Shown: in pieces, positions 11,427-23,454 of the stretch
Position numbering within the stretch: position 1 is the first letter of the stretch
Layout: each line of letters opens with the position of its first letter
NCBI GenBank assembly: GCA_029531795.1
Contig: JAPEIS010000009.1
Location: 930,001-994,000 of the forward strand
Direction: 5' to 3'
Length of the DNA stretch: 64,000 nucleotides
From: Sclerotinia nivalis
Taxonomy: Eukaryota > Ascomycota > Leotiomycetes > Helotiales > Sclerotiniaceae
Made by a program: the position numbers and the translations under genes
The notes under the pieces: model-generated
Seen by the model: the letters and a program-made list of their open reading frames with translations, nothing else
Database searches by the model: none
Told to the model about the DNA's origin: nothing

Positions 11427-14125
11427 ATAATATACCAATTAGGTATCACAGTCAAGAGAGCATTTAATAAATTGCCAGGGTTGGAATCTTGCAGCTGCGA
11501 TTCCGGACTGTTGGATTGGTGATGGTCAATGAAATTGTATGCATGAGATTGGACCAGTGACACCGTAGCCTTGCAGGTCCAAGTAGTCTGGAATCAATCT
11601 TATGCAATTGAAGACCATGATGACGGATCAGAGTTCACCGGAGTTTATAAGCGAAAATTGTACTTAAGATGGGGTTAGATTACCTTTACCAGATTGTTCC
11701 TACACCAGTTACCTTCGGATTTCCCAATGAAAACACGTTTGGTCTGGTTTTTTGATTATGAACTTTCCCTTCAAAATATTTGTTAACAGAGACTGAATCT
11801 TGAGCGACGAAATCTGTTTGTACATATGCTTTTTACTAGCCCTTCTTCTAGGAGCTTCTGATTATAGCAATATATCGTTCTAATTGAGTGGTCTTCTTTT
11901 GTCAAAGTTTCCCGTGAAATCAATCCCATTAATCCCAGTGTCCTTCGTTAATGAGTAGTTAGAGGCTATACCTATCGACCAAGTGGCGGGCTATTCGTCC
12001 GCCATATTTCGGCAGTAAAGATGCTATTCACCCGTTTCGTGCTGAACGTGTTTTCAGGGGACAGATGTCAGCCCGATTTGCTTCCTGTGTTGGATACTTT
12101 TACTGGATCCCACGGCAGTTAAGTCGCCGAGGCATTATCTCAACCCGGCCCAACTCGTGCCTACCTATGTCAAAGCTCCTGAAATCTTTCTTGGCGTCTT
12201 GAAATAGTCCTATTGGCCACACCCGATTAGCAATACCGCCGTCCGCTGTTGGATAATGGGACCGAGGCTTCTTCACTCGTACCGACACTCGTAATTTTTG
12301 AGATCCTAACTTTTCAAACACAGAATGGTATGTGAATTCAACGTCTGTCTTGAAGGAGTTGATCTAAATTGGGCTTATTGGGACACCTAGTGGCTCTCAG
12401 AATTCTACCACAGCGAGAAAAATGTTCAAGGTAACCACAGAGCATAGTAAATTTCTACTATCGCTGGCAACGATCTGTGAAAGTCAAATTTCCCAACTCC
12501 CCACCACCACCAAAGTCGAACCGAAAGTTGGTTTTTTATTGCCGCCTATTGTCGGACCAATGTTGATTGGAAGACGCCTTAAACCCACATACCGAGTAGA
12601 TATCATTGCGCTAGAGCTACCAATAGTCCTGTTGAAAGATTCGAGGTCTATTCGTACAACAACGGCGAGGTATCATGCACAAACAGTAAAGTGTGAATTT
12701 GCTGGCGTTGCTGGTATGATGTTTCGGAATTTCTTCAACATTGTAGCCCTAACGCCCTCTCGAAAAATGCCGAATTGGGCTCTTTGAGGAGTATCATAAT
12801 ATAGCCAGCCAGGGACTTAAAATCAGACCCACTAAGTAATATTAGCCGTGCATCACACCTAACCTGGGAGCAAATAGGTTTCTTAACAACATCGTCAAGT
12901 ACTAACCAACAACCAATAGGTGATAAGATTCGTCTTTTTTGGGAATCGCGGTTTGGCTAGGGAAAGCTCGTATCGACAACTGGCGAAATGGCGGGTAGAT
13001 ATGCTTCCCCGCTGCATGGAGGTTCCATTGAAGAAAGAACGTCCACTATAGTTGAACACTGATAGAAAATATCACACTTCTCACCTGGGGCAGACTGGTG
13101 CTGAAAGATGTGATAGTATCTCATGTGGAAAACTAACATTCAGAGAGCTGCTGTAGCTAGGGTGGTACCATTCCGTTATCTTGTGTCTAAAGCATATCTG
13201 CTGCATATGAGTCGGACTTTCATCTCTCAACTCTGCTCCCACTGGTTTGCGATTGAACCATGCAATATGGAAAGCTAACAGGTCGCCAACAAATCTTCCG
13301 GGGTAGGGCTCTCCGATTTTACATGACGAATTCGTCCACCAAAGATTGCCCTGCTTGCGAAGATCTATTCGCCAGGTTTATCACAATGTTTGATGAACCA
13401 CTCTACCGGTATTCGCTTTCGAAGTCTACTGGGCCGAACCCTCACATTCAGCACTTTACTCTCGGTATGGGTGAAATTTATACACGGACCGAGGGGTCAG
13501 CTGGCCTGGCCACGGAGGCACCTCCTGCAGGGGGCTAAATAGCAGAAGTTTTTGATAAGGTTAAAGTGAAAAGGCACAGGAATTCTTTGTACCCAAGTCA
13601 CATTACGATATTCCTTCGCCTAAAGCCGTACTTGCTAAACATACCGACAATTACTAACCCGAGTTTAAGGATTAGTCTACTACCTGAAAAAAATCGATGC
13701 ACTGCAACAGCTCGTACTTTCAAAAAAATTAAGCTGATGGGTTCCACCTCTAGCCGAAAGTTTAATCACATTCACTTGCAACTAATGGCACCCGTCAAAC
13801 TCGCAAGGCTACGATCGATGTCGCTCATGCAGATGCATGGTTGCCAACTTTAGGAAATTGAATCTGCGTAACCATCAAGTTGGTGGACAAACTATTTAGC
13901 GAAAAGATGTTACCGAGAAGAGAAGGTGCGATGCATGTCAAACATAGTGGACCAAGTAGTCAAGTTCTCTGACAACAAGGCATCGACCACCTTAATATAT
14001 TCACTCGTTCTTGCACCGTCCGCCATAGCGTTGAAAATTTATCTCGCTTCTCAACTTTTCTATTTCGCACCACAACTTCGAAATAAATTCGTGTTCCCTT
14101 ACCAGTTGTCATTATCCTTCACTCA
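11427..14125. other. Long gene-poor interval
   Basis: About 2.7 kb holds only short open frames. None matches a family I recognise or forms a convincing exon chain. The longest, 12422-12787 on the plus strand, would encode 121 residues of no recognised family. There is no tandem repeat or obvious transposon end. Higher GC and short frames around 12.0-13.9 kb could be a decayed gene, but no parent could be named. Confidence 0.35.
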
Positions 14126-16070
14126 ATGGCGCATTCATCTGCAGGTCTACCTTTGGAGAAGTTCAACCGCTCTGGCGCGGATGATTTCAGAGTTCAATCG
14201 TCACTTACGTTATTTGATATTCCACTTTCAAATGAGAGCACTCGAAATATGGAGGAAGGAACCGCTGGCCCAGAAAATACAGAAAGCAGTATTCCAAGAG
14301 CAGATGGAGGTAGAGATGCTTGGCTGTTTTTGGCGGCATGCTTTGTGTTCGAGGCATTGATCTGGGGTAGGTAATCTGTCTCATGCAGGCCTACACCATC
14401 ACTTCATTATTCGGACGGAATTGGACATTCAAAACTCTACGACAGGACAAAGCGTGATGGATTCAGTCAAAACCAAACATTGACATATCTGTTGGACTAA
14501 CAGTTAAACAGGTTTTCCTTTCGCTTTCGGAGTTTTCCAGACGTACTACTCCACTCATCCGCCTTTTGATAAGCATGCAAACGCTATAGCTATTACCGGA
14601 ACCTGTGCTACTGGAATCAGTACGTTTATTGTTACACTTTCTTTATTTGATGAAACGGGGCTTTTTCTCCTCATTGATAAATACTCACAAGGTGTTATCA
14701 GTGTACCTTTTTGCTCCGATTTCTCTCTACGTTCTGGAGACCTTTCCACCAATTCGCCGGCTGTCGTCGATAGTGGGTCTTGTGATCGTACTGATAGCGC
14801 TCGTTGCAGCCAGTTTCGCCACGCAGATTTGGCACCTCATTGTTACACAGGGGGTTTTGTATGCTATTGGAGGTAGTCTTTCATACTCTCCAACTATGTT
14901 TTATCTCGATCAATGGTTTGGTACGTAATTGGTTCTTCAATGTTCAACTTTAATTCAATGTCCGACTCTTTTTCAATGTCCAGTTCTGTTTCAACTTCCA
15001 GCTTTGCTCCCAGTCCAACTTTGCTCCCAGTCCAACTTGTTTGGATGTTTAATTTTCTTTGAATATTTACTACTGTTTTCATCTCCAATTCCGTTTGGAT
15101 GTCTTATCCTCTTATCCCCTCTTTTTTCCGAACTCTTCAGAATCCCTTTTTACTAGACAACTACTGACTCTTTAATCTGGTGGTAGTCAAGCGAAAGGGT
15201 CTTGCGCTTGGTGTTATGTGGTCAGGGTGAGCATTGAATGTCACTTCAGCCCTAAATCTTGCTAAATTCGACAGTGTTGGAACGTCTGGCCTCATCTTCC
15301 CATTTCTTCTGTCGTATCTTGTTGATAGATACGGATTCCGCAGTACCCTCCGAATTTGGGCTGTCATTATGTTTATTCTATGCTGCCCTTTGATCTATTA
15401 CATTAAGCCAAGAATTCCAGTGGCATATTCCAGTGAACCGCCCTCAAAAGTACCCAGCTATGCTTTCCTCAGATCACCCATTTTCTGGTTCCTGCAGATC
15501 GCAAATATTTTGTCTTCGCTTGGTTTCTTCGCACCTGCCATTTATCTTTCATCCTTTAGTGCTTCGCTTTCCTTCTCTCCTATTCTCGGCACAGCACTAA
15601 TCGCGCTCCTGAATTCCTTTTCCGTGATCGGCGCCATTTCGCTAGGCCATCTCTCAGACATCAGACATATAACTACCGTCGTACTTCTCTCGTCTACCTT
15701 CTCTGCCCTATCTGTATTCCTGTTATGGGGTATATCCACTTCCATCCCATCTCTAGTTATATTTACTATTATTTATGGAATCTTTGCTGGAGGGTGGAGT
15801 GCCATCTGGGCAGGTATGATTAGAGAAGTTCAACGCGCAGATAAGAATGCGGGGTTTGGTGTATTGATGGGGTTATTTAGCGCAGGTAGAGGCGTGGGAA
15901 GTGTGGTATGTGGACCAGTTACTGAATGGCTCATTCGATATGGAGGTTTGGGTGGTGTGGGAGGTGGTTATGCGACGGAGTATGGGACGGTAATTGTTTT
16001 TACGGGGGTGAGTGCTGCTTGTGGATTAATCGGGCTGGGAGCGAGGTTTTGGAAGACGGAAAGAGTTTGA
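14126..16070 (+). CDS. MFS transporter, monocarboxylate-transporter-like (MCT/Mch family)
   Basis: Five exons join in phase: 14126-14366, 14512-14619, 14702-14920, 15187-15226 and 15275-16070. They give 467 residues. A hydrophilic N-terminus of about 60 residues precedes membrane helix 1 (WLFLAACFVFEALIWGFPFA). The order and spacing of hydrophobic segments, VKRKGLALG after the second exon group and DRYGFRSTLRIWAV in the following loop match fungal SLC16/Mch-like carriers. A central loop and a second helix bundle follow. The substrate is unknown; relatives move monocarboxylates, riboflavin or other organic acids across the plasma membrane. Intron 3 is 266 nt, several times longer than a typical intron in this window, and is filled with degenerate pyrimidine-rich direct repeats. 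Confidence 0.9.
14921..15186 (+). repeat. Degenerate pyrimidine-rich direct repeats inside intron 3 of the MFS gene
   Basis: The intron contains repeated TTCAATGTCC-like words, then a near-perfect tandem copy of a unit beginning TTTGCTCCCAGTCCAACT (about 15003-15036). More degenerate copies follow. The expansion explains the unusual intron length. Confidence 0.7.
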
Positions 16071-17887
16071 GTGGTGTACGCGATGGATGGAATTTCTACT
16101 AAAAAATTGCTCCTTTCAAAGTTTTAAATTATGCCTGAAATGCTATTTGATTGTCAAATCTGAATGGAATAATGAAGATTTTTATGCGGTGTCTAAACGT
16201 AAGAAGTCAATTGATAGTCAAATCTCAGTCACATTTTGAAAATCGATCTAAGACTTGTACATGATTCATCTCGTACATTACATGCGTGTGACGACTGTAA
16301 CAAATTTGAATGAGTTAGTGAGTAACACTGAAATCAGGGTTTTAAATTTAGAGCATGATTTCTTGTAGGCTTCTCTAGTATAAGGAGTTATAATTATTCC
16401 TTTTTTTAAGAACCCGGCATTAATCAGATCACAACAGCGACAAATTTTCTGGTCGGTATTTTGAGTTTGAAGACATGGAAATATTTCCTCAAATGCAAAT
16501 GGGCAAAAGATCTAGATATTTATGTATGAAATAAATTGCGAAAGCTTGTGAACTGGGTGTGTTTCGGATATTTTACTACATGTCCGTCATATATGACATT
16601 GAACACAGGAACGATGGGATAGATCTACTTAACTCGCCACTTCAAAGTATCGTAATGGTAATGGAATGGCGGAATTGTGTGTTGCTATACCTGGTTAGGC
16701 AAGTGTAACCTTCCTACTCGAGACACCCCCGCGCGAGACACAAGGGGGCTAATACTAAGTACCCGGGTATCTTGCAAACCATTTCCTTCTTCAGACGAAC
16801 CTCTACCCGATCCTCTATCATAAGCAAATAAAATACCAGCTTCGTACACCTTCAACCAAGTTTCTCAAGTCAGCCAAAAAGCCACTGTGCATTATACCGT
16901 ATAGAAACGATCTTCAACAATATGCGCGTATGTTTTCCGAGTCTTTTTAGTCCCGTCTTTGTATCCTGGATGCCATATACTGGAAATACTTTTTCCCGGT
17001 TACTTTACCATCGCACTACATGAAAATATACTATCCCTGGTGCCTGATCACAATGAAGGATTCTTCTTAAATGTTACACCGCAGCTTCATTACAACCTTT
17101 TCCATCCTTCGTTCTCATTCAACTATGTCGAGTCCAATACCAAACTCGGAGTATTCTTTCAATCAATTTTTAAATAACTTTACATTCCCTTCATGTAATA
17201 TGATGATCGTAAAGTTGCGAGATTCAATCAGGGGCAGCCTTTCGTTTGCTGAAGATCTCAAGTGAAGAAAAGCCCTGATGGCATCCTGGATCTTCATAAT
17301 CGCAACACTTTTTCGATAACTAACTGACGTTCAACTCTTACCAACTTATCGATTTATCATTCTTACCTCATTCTAAATAACATGCAGCACAATTTGACCA
17401 CCTTAGCGGCGAGAAAAGGCGCAGTCGCCTCGGTTCAACGAATGAAGATTCTCAAATTGACGAGGTTGAGCGGCACAGCTATCAGTGTATGCAAGGGCCA
17501 ACAGTTTTCATGGAACGGTGGTCGGAAATGACCACATACTGCCTTCTCGGTCGGTACAATTATTTCTACTTCTTATTTGGTGTGGTAGTATTATCTGTGG
17601 TGGCGTGGTATCGTCTGTTCATTTTATACAAATATATCTACTCTTGCATGATATGCGAGTCCGTTGGAATATCTCAACGTTCAAATCTATTTGAGGAATT
17701 TTAAATCAAACAATGTCTAAGTCCAGATCAGAAACTCTGACTAGATCCTTAAGATTCTAATAAGAGCGATACTACGCCCACACACAAATGTGGGGTTTTG
17801 CTTTGATTTAACTTTGGGTTCTTTGCCTTATACAATATTCCTTCCGAAAATGCATATTTGTAGTTTTAAAGAAGACCTTACTTGAAG
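16071..17887. other. Intergenic region, no supported gene
   Basis: The first part is AT-rich 3' flank of the MFS gene. An open frame starting at ATG 17383 encodes about 50 residues and could belong to an unresolved multi-exon gene (a lone ATGCGC|GTATGT at 16921 looks like a start plus donor). I could not join these in phase convincingly. The rest is promoter of the gene at 17888. Confidence 0.35.
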
Positions 17888-19897
17888 ATGCAACGCCTGG
17901 TGTTTTTCCTTGTGTCTTGTGTTTTCCTGGGTCATATAAAAGCAGATGTTGTTTTCACGTGGCCTTATCCCGGATCTACCTTGGGCTCGGGAGATGTTTC
18001 TCTGTGGTGGAAGGAGGATGGTGATGCGCTTTTGATCCAAGAAATGGGAAGTCATTTATTAGTTTTATTTACCGGAAGTCATAGCGTTATGGTGTGTTCC
18101 CGATTATCTCTCTCAACGTATATTGTGAGTAACTGATGTTTGTGTAGGAAATGTTGAATGAATGGGTTATACCCGTCGGATCATACAACACAACTATACA
18201 CCTCAATTCAAACATCGGACCTAATGCAAACAACTCATAGTAAGCAATCGCTCTCGTACGTCTGGAAACCAATTTTTATTTTTTTGACGAATTTCAGTTT
18301 CTTCGGCATTCAATCAAATCCTGTTAACATCTCCAACTATCCATCAACCTCCGTCCCCGTTCTTACCAATTTCTCACCCCGCTTCTCCCTCACAAACATG
18401 ACGGGCAAAAAATTTAGCCCTTCTATCAGCGCTGCAAATGCCGCATGCAATACCACAGATGGACCAGATTCTGTAATTCGAGACGAATCGCAAGATCAAG
18501 TATCCTTAGCTATGGCTAACATAAATTCTTTGTCGTCCGCTCAAATCACAACTTCTGGGGCAATTCATAATCCAACTGATGGTGTGTTCGTTACAAATAT
18601 ACCTTTGGCGCCCACAATCTCTCCATCTACATCGCCCTCGCCTCTTGTAACAACCATAATCTCCACACCAGCGCCTACTGTCTCTCCTCAGTCCCTCACC
18701 GAGACGCCAGCACAAACTCCGACGTTCACAACCACTACCCATAAGAGAATTGTTATTGCTGTTCCGGTGGCGATAGGTGTTGCGGCCCTCGTGGGTCTCT
18801 CCCTCTTCTTCATTATTCGACATCGACGCCGACATCCACCGACCGAAAAGGTAGATCCAGACGGGTCTATTCTTCCATTCTTTCCACCACCACCCACCCA
18901 TCCAAATACATGGATGGATACCAAAGCTTCCACTTTCAAAGATAAATCAAGTCGTTTTTGGTACCGTCTTAAAGCCAAACGCCCACGAGGTAGCGTTGCA
19001 GAATTGCCCGGCTACGAGGGCCCCGGTACATTGAAACCAGCTTCACAGCGAAACACCAGCCCAAGCGGAACGACGAGTACAAAGACAAGCGAGATGGCTT
19101 ATAAGCCTATCAAAATTCCTCCTACAGCAACTGATACTTCATCGACAAAAGTTCATCCACAAAAAAATCTCCCGGGCCGCGAAGTCGGCTTTTTGGCTGT
19201 GGGTCCAGATTTTCCACGCAACAACAACAACCACCACTCAGACATCAAGACTCCTATCACTCCTACGCATACAAATCATTCGTATCCACGCGCTTCGACA
19301 ATTAAGACTATCACAACAGAAAGTTCAGGTATTCCTTCCTCATCAGTTCTGTCTTCATCTTTTGACCGTGAACGCGAACGGGGCCCTTCTCCTTTCGACC
19401 TCGGAACTCCTATCTATAGAGAACGAGCAGCACAGATGCCATCGCAACCACCAAGTCCCACGGCTCTCAGAGGAATGGCAAAAGTAGTTACAATTTCGAG
19501 GAGTAATTCATTATTACGTTCGGGCTCAAATCCTGTAACGACACCTCAGGCTTCTGCTTATTATCCTACGAGGAATAGCTCACTACCGAGAGGAGCACCA
19601 AAGGGATATGCCTTTTCGAATCCTGCACTGGCATATCAAAAACCTTTGTATCGACCACAGACGTCGTCCCACTCACAGCAAACATCATTCCCTCCACCAT
19701 CAACTTCGATGTCACCTCCGACGTCACAAACGAAAATATTTAGAAGTCCAATGGGGAGTACGGATAAGAGTGCGGCTGTTAGAGAGGCGGAGAAAAGAAT
19801 TAGAGGATTGCTTGGGAGTAATGCAGGAAATAGTTCTGATAAGGAGGGGGTTGTGAGTCCGGTTAGTCCCGTCAGTCCTTTGTCGAGCTCGAGATGA
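17888..19897 (+). CDS. Secreted-domain, single-pass membrane protein with Ser/Thr-rich stalk and long cytoplasmic tail
   Basis: Three exons (17888-18091, 18148-18239, 18298-19897) give 631 residues. A signal peptide (MQRLVFFLVSCVFLGHIKA) is followed by about 90 residues resembling the fungal Kre9/Knh1-type Ser-Thr-rich membrane-anchored domain: FTWPYPGST near the start, a VLF-type strand, then GSYNTTIHLNSN and YFFGI. A Ser/Thr/Pro-rich stalk with N-glycosylation sites precedes one transmembrane helix (about 250-273, IVIAVPVAIGVAALVGLSLF) and a basic stop-transfer IIRHRRRH. The 350-residue cytoplasmic tail is Pro/Ser-rich and disordered in appearance. The layout (extracellular module, stalk, TM, disordered tail) suggests a cell-wall-facing surface or sensor protein, but function is inference. 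A relation to Kre9 is tentative. Confidence 0.82.
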
Positions 19898-20465
19898 ATG
19901 AAGTGATCTTTGTAGTAGAGGTACGATATGTATGATACTTGGTTATTTGGCATGGATATGGGTAAGATAGGAACGGAATGGGATGAATGTGATGAATAAT
20001 AGGCTGTGGATGAAGAATTATTGGCGTTTGGTATTTAATGAACTTAGTGATTATGAATGCATCTGGAGGTCAAATGAATTGGAATAAGAATAGGAATGAA
20101 ATTAAATGATGGGTCGGCTCAATCAAATAATATGTATATATATTTTCCATCGTTTACAAAGGAAAAAAAGAAAGGAATTCGCTTGAGCTATCTCGACTTA
20201 AAAGAAGTCTTGACTTAAAATCTGACCGTCTAGATGTCTCTAATACAGCTGAAAGTCAATTATAAGGTAAAAAAACTGCAGCGGTTGAATGGAAGAGCGT
20301 GAATATCACCCCTGACTGCCTTTTTCCCTATTAGGGAAGGTCCTTCTGAGCCTTGTTCGGATTACCTACACATGCACCTGACATGTTAAAGTGGCTTTTA
20401 CAGACGACCCCGCACCGAAATCCAATTTCCTCCATCTCTTTGCTATCACATATATTTTTTTCGCA
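19898..20465. other. Intergenic region upstream of HET gene
   Basis: No gene is visible. It comprises the 3' flank of the membrane-protein gene and the presumed promoter of the HET-domain gene. In-frame codons upstream of 20466 lack an ATG. Confidence 0.4.
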
Positions 20466-22692
20466 ATGTTCTGCAAAACTTGTACAGATCTATTTCTAGC
20501 AATAGGGCAATCCGTATCAGATGATTGCATTCAGGGAACATTCAAACACCATGCTTCTTCTGGTGCCTTGAAGAAGGCAGCTTCAATAAGCTGCCGTCTT
20601 TGTAAGAGAGTGTATTGGCATAAGTATTTCAAATCTCTTCGCGATGGGCACAAAGAATTCAGAATAGCTTACAACTGGCATTCATATGAAACACATACAG
20701 CTAGAATATCAATTACAGTTGTTCTTGAAAAGTTGCCAGAACATAATATGCCTCCCAACACGTACAGAGTATCCTGGGACCTTGTACCAGTTGAACCATC
20801 CGAAGGTAGAGTTACTCACTGATTTTGGAGATTCTCTACAGCTTACTAATCAATGATCATCTAAGATCGACTTTTAATACCTGGCTATCACCAAACTACG
20901 AATACAGGTTCCGAGGCATCTTTTGCACTCGCCAATCACTGGCTAAAGAAATGTGTAACTTCACATTAAAGCTGCAAGCGTCCCTGTCCTCCGACACTGA
21001 AAGATTGGCGACCGAGCCGCTTGATTTATATCAAAGACGTGAATACTTTAGTCTTGCATTTGTGGAGTGATATTCCGATAGGGGTGAAGTACGCCACGCT
21101 ATCTCACTGTTGGGGCAATATCCCAGAGGCCCAGAGATTGATCTTAACAAAAGACAACGTCGCTACTTGGACACAAGAGATGCCTAACCTAAGGTCTATG
21201 AAAACATTTCACCACGCGGTTACTATTTGTCAAAAGCTCGGGTTGAAATACATCTGGATCGATTCGTTGTGCATTATTCAAGACTCTCAAGATGATTGGT
21301 ATGAGCAAGCTTCGAGGATGAGCGAAGTTTATAAGTACTCTCAGTGTACTATTACTGCCACAGCAGCAGATGACGATACTGTGGGATGCTTCTTTGATCG
21401 TGATTCAGACACTTGTCTGCCGACCCGAGTGGAAATTGCTCAGAATCTAACACACTTTTCTGGCGCCATCGATATCAAGAATTTGATTCTTGAACCGAAC
21501 CCTAAATCAGAAGAGTCTGAGTTTAGGGATCTACGACGTCTTTATGACATCCATGGAAGATCGACCTGGGTGTATGATACCGACTTCCCTGTAAACAGCC
21601 GCGCTTGGATTGTTCAAGAGGTATGTATATCTTCAAGACGAAAACATGCACTTAATCTACCATTCTAATAAGTTAGCATAGCGCTTTTTAAGCCCGCGAG
21701 TTCTTCATTTTGCAAACAAACAGCTCTTCTGGGAATGTACAGAATTGCATGCCTCAGAATCTTATCCGTTCGGAATGTCCCGTCATGGAATCTTTTCTTT
21801 AACTAAAGCCGAGGATGTTTTTAAATACCAGAATCGATATCCGATTGATGACACTTTCGAGGCCGAAACTCAGTCACAAAAATGCTCCCGCTTAGAATCC
21901 GCTTTTCGTTGTTGGTGTTGCGCAATAGATGCTTATACATCGGGAAACCTAACAAAAGCTTCTGACAAACTAGTTGCCATCTCCGCCATTGCAAGGGAAA
22001 TGAAACCTTTGATGCGCTCTAGGTATTTAGCTGGTCTTTGGGAAGTTAATCTCGTCCCCCAGCTAGCATGGTTTTGTTTAGGTGGTACTTCACGATCGAC
22101 TGTGTATCGAGCACCGTCATGGTCTTGGGCTTCGATTGATGGGAGTATTTTCCAATCATTTGGTTGGAAATTTGGAGCTGACGTCTACTACCCATTGATT
22201 GATATCCTTGAAGTGGTTACAGATACTGTCAGCAAAGATGAGCTAGGTCAAGTCAAAGGAGGTCATATAAAACTTCTGGGACAGATTATTGATCTTGAGA
22301 TTATAGTCATCGAATCCGAAAGGTATTATGACTCAAGTCCTTGGACTATTCTCGTTAATGGCAAAGCTACCAAGCTCTGCTTAAATGAGGATGATCACGA
22401 TATGAGGATTACCACACCTACGAAAAAATTCTGTTGTCTGCCTCTTGATATTCACCAAGTAGAAAAACCATGGTTTAACGGACTTGTCCTCGAATGCCTT
22501 GATGTCACGAACAACGTCTATCGCCGCACTGGGCTATTGAGCCCTAAACAATATTTATTTTCAAGGCTTACCGACGAGCAATTCTTCAACGATCCATTGA
22601 TCTCTGCTATCATGGGAATCGAGAAGACAAAAGATGATGTACTGGCTTTCAAAAGAGAATCTTCGATTTTGAAAGAGATTGTGATAGTGTGA
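20466..22692 (+). pseudogene. HET-domain (heterokaryon incompatibility) protein, interrupted by an in-frame TAA
   Basis: Exons 20466-20805, 20908-21620 and 21682-22692 join in phase (688 codons). HET-domain landmarks are clear: KYATLSHCWG, then IWIDSLCIIQDSQDDW and YKYSQCTITATAADD, and, across the second intron, RAWIVQE joined to RFLSPRVLHF. A C-terminal PSWSWASIDG motif is also normal for the family. The N-terminus starts MFCKTC and carries the usual pre-HET Cys-rich region. Codon 134 (20967-20969) is TAA, in a stretch where relatives continue through WLxxC...H..C into the RLI motif. No intron of plausible size and phase removes it. Everything downstream is open for 554 codons. HET proteins trigger cell death on non-self fusion; a null allele here would be a natural loss, an assembly error, or an ORF restarting downstream. 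It is called a pseudogene with caution. Confidence 0.75.
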
Positions 22693-22762
22693 ATGCCGTC
22701 GCCATGATATAGCAGTGGAATCACGAGGGGCTTTTTGATAGATTGGATATATTGAATCAATG

Positions 22763-22983
22763 GACTGATGTATTGAAGTTGTTCAGAATATTGAAGTTGC
22801 TTGGAAGATTGGAGTTAATATAGATTCTTCAAATGATGTAGAATGTTCAAATGACTTGTGATATTCAAATAGTTCGTGACAGTCGAATGGGTTGGAAAAT
22901 TCAAACAAATATAGAAAATTCAGATGATATGAGATATCCGGATAATTTGAAACAATCGGATAAGTTTTGACTATTGAAGCCAT
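22763..22983 (+). repeat. Degenerate short direct repeats downstream of HET gene
   Basis: About a dozen loose copies of a 17-20-bp word resembling GAAAATTCAAATGATATG run through this stretch directly after the HET stop. Copies diverge strongly, so unit borders are approximate. Confidence 0.5.
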
Positions 22984-23454
22984 CAGACATCAAATTCTTA
23001 TGAAATACCAGTTCCCCTAGAAATATAGATTTACCTTTACTACATACTAGATAACTTTCAGACGAATGAGTCTGTAATTTAAATTTTTACATCAACAATC
23101 CAGCTTGCTCCTATATTATATTCCTCATAGACTTTAGTAATACAGAAAACAAAAATAAAATAAAAATTCAACGGGCTGACTATATCATCTCAATTTGATA
23201 TCGAATCGTATCGGGAGTAGAAAAGAAAATTATGATTAATAGTATTTATTTAACTATTGGAACTATTGAAAAGCTTTTATTAGTCTAGATTGTGATGAAT
23301 CTGATTTTGGGAATTCCTCCTTCTACTAGAAGTATAATAGAATAGATATTTATATATGCTTTATTCTCTATTGAATAATAGAAAAAAAGAAGAAGAAAAT
23401 AAGTATAAAGAATTGAAAATCAAAGCTTGATAATATTTAAATATAATAACGATA
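22984..23454. other. AT-rich low-complexity interval
   Basis: No open frame or named element was found. The stretch is dominated by A/T runs and short poly-A words and has no recognisable terminal repeats. Confidence 0.4.

Noticed and set aside
12422..12787. 121-residue plus-strand frame
   Set aside because: No recognisable motif, poor context and no introns that would extend it.
16921..17530. A small multi-exon gene starting ATGCGC at 16921 or at 17383
   Set aside because: I could not find donor and acceptor pairs giving a continuous frame with protein-like sequence.
20391..20465. Upstream extension of the HET gene
   Set aside because: The codons are open but contain no ATG before 20466.
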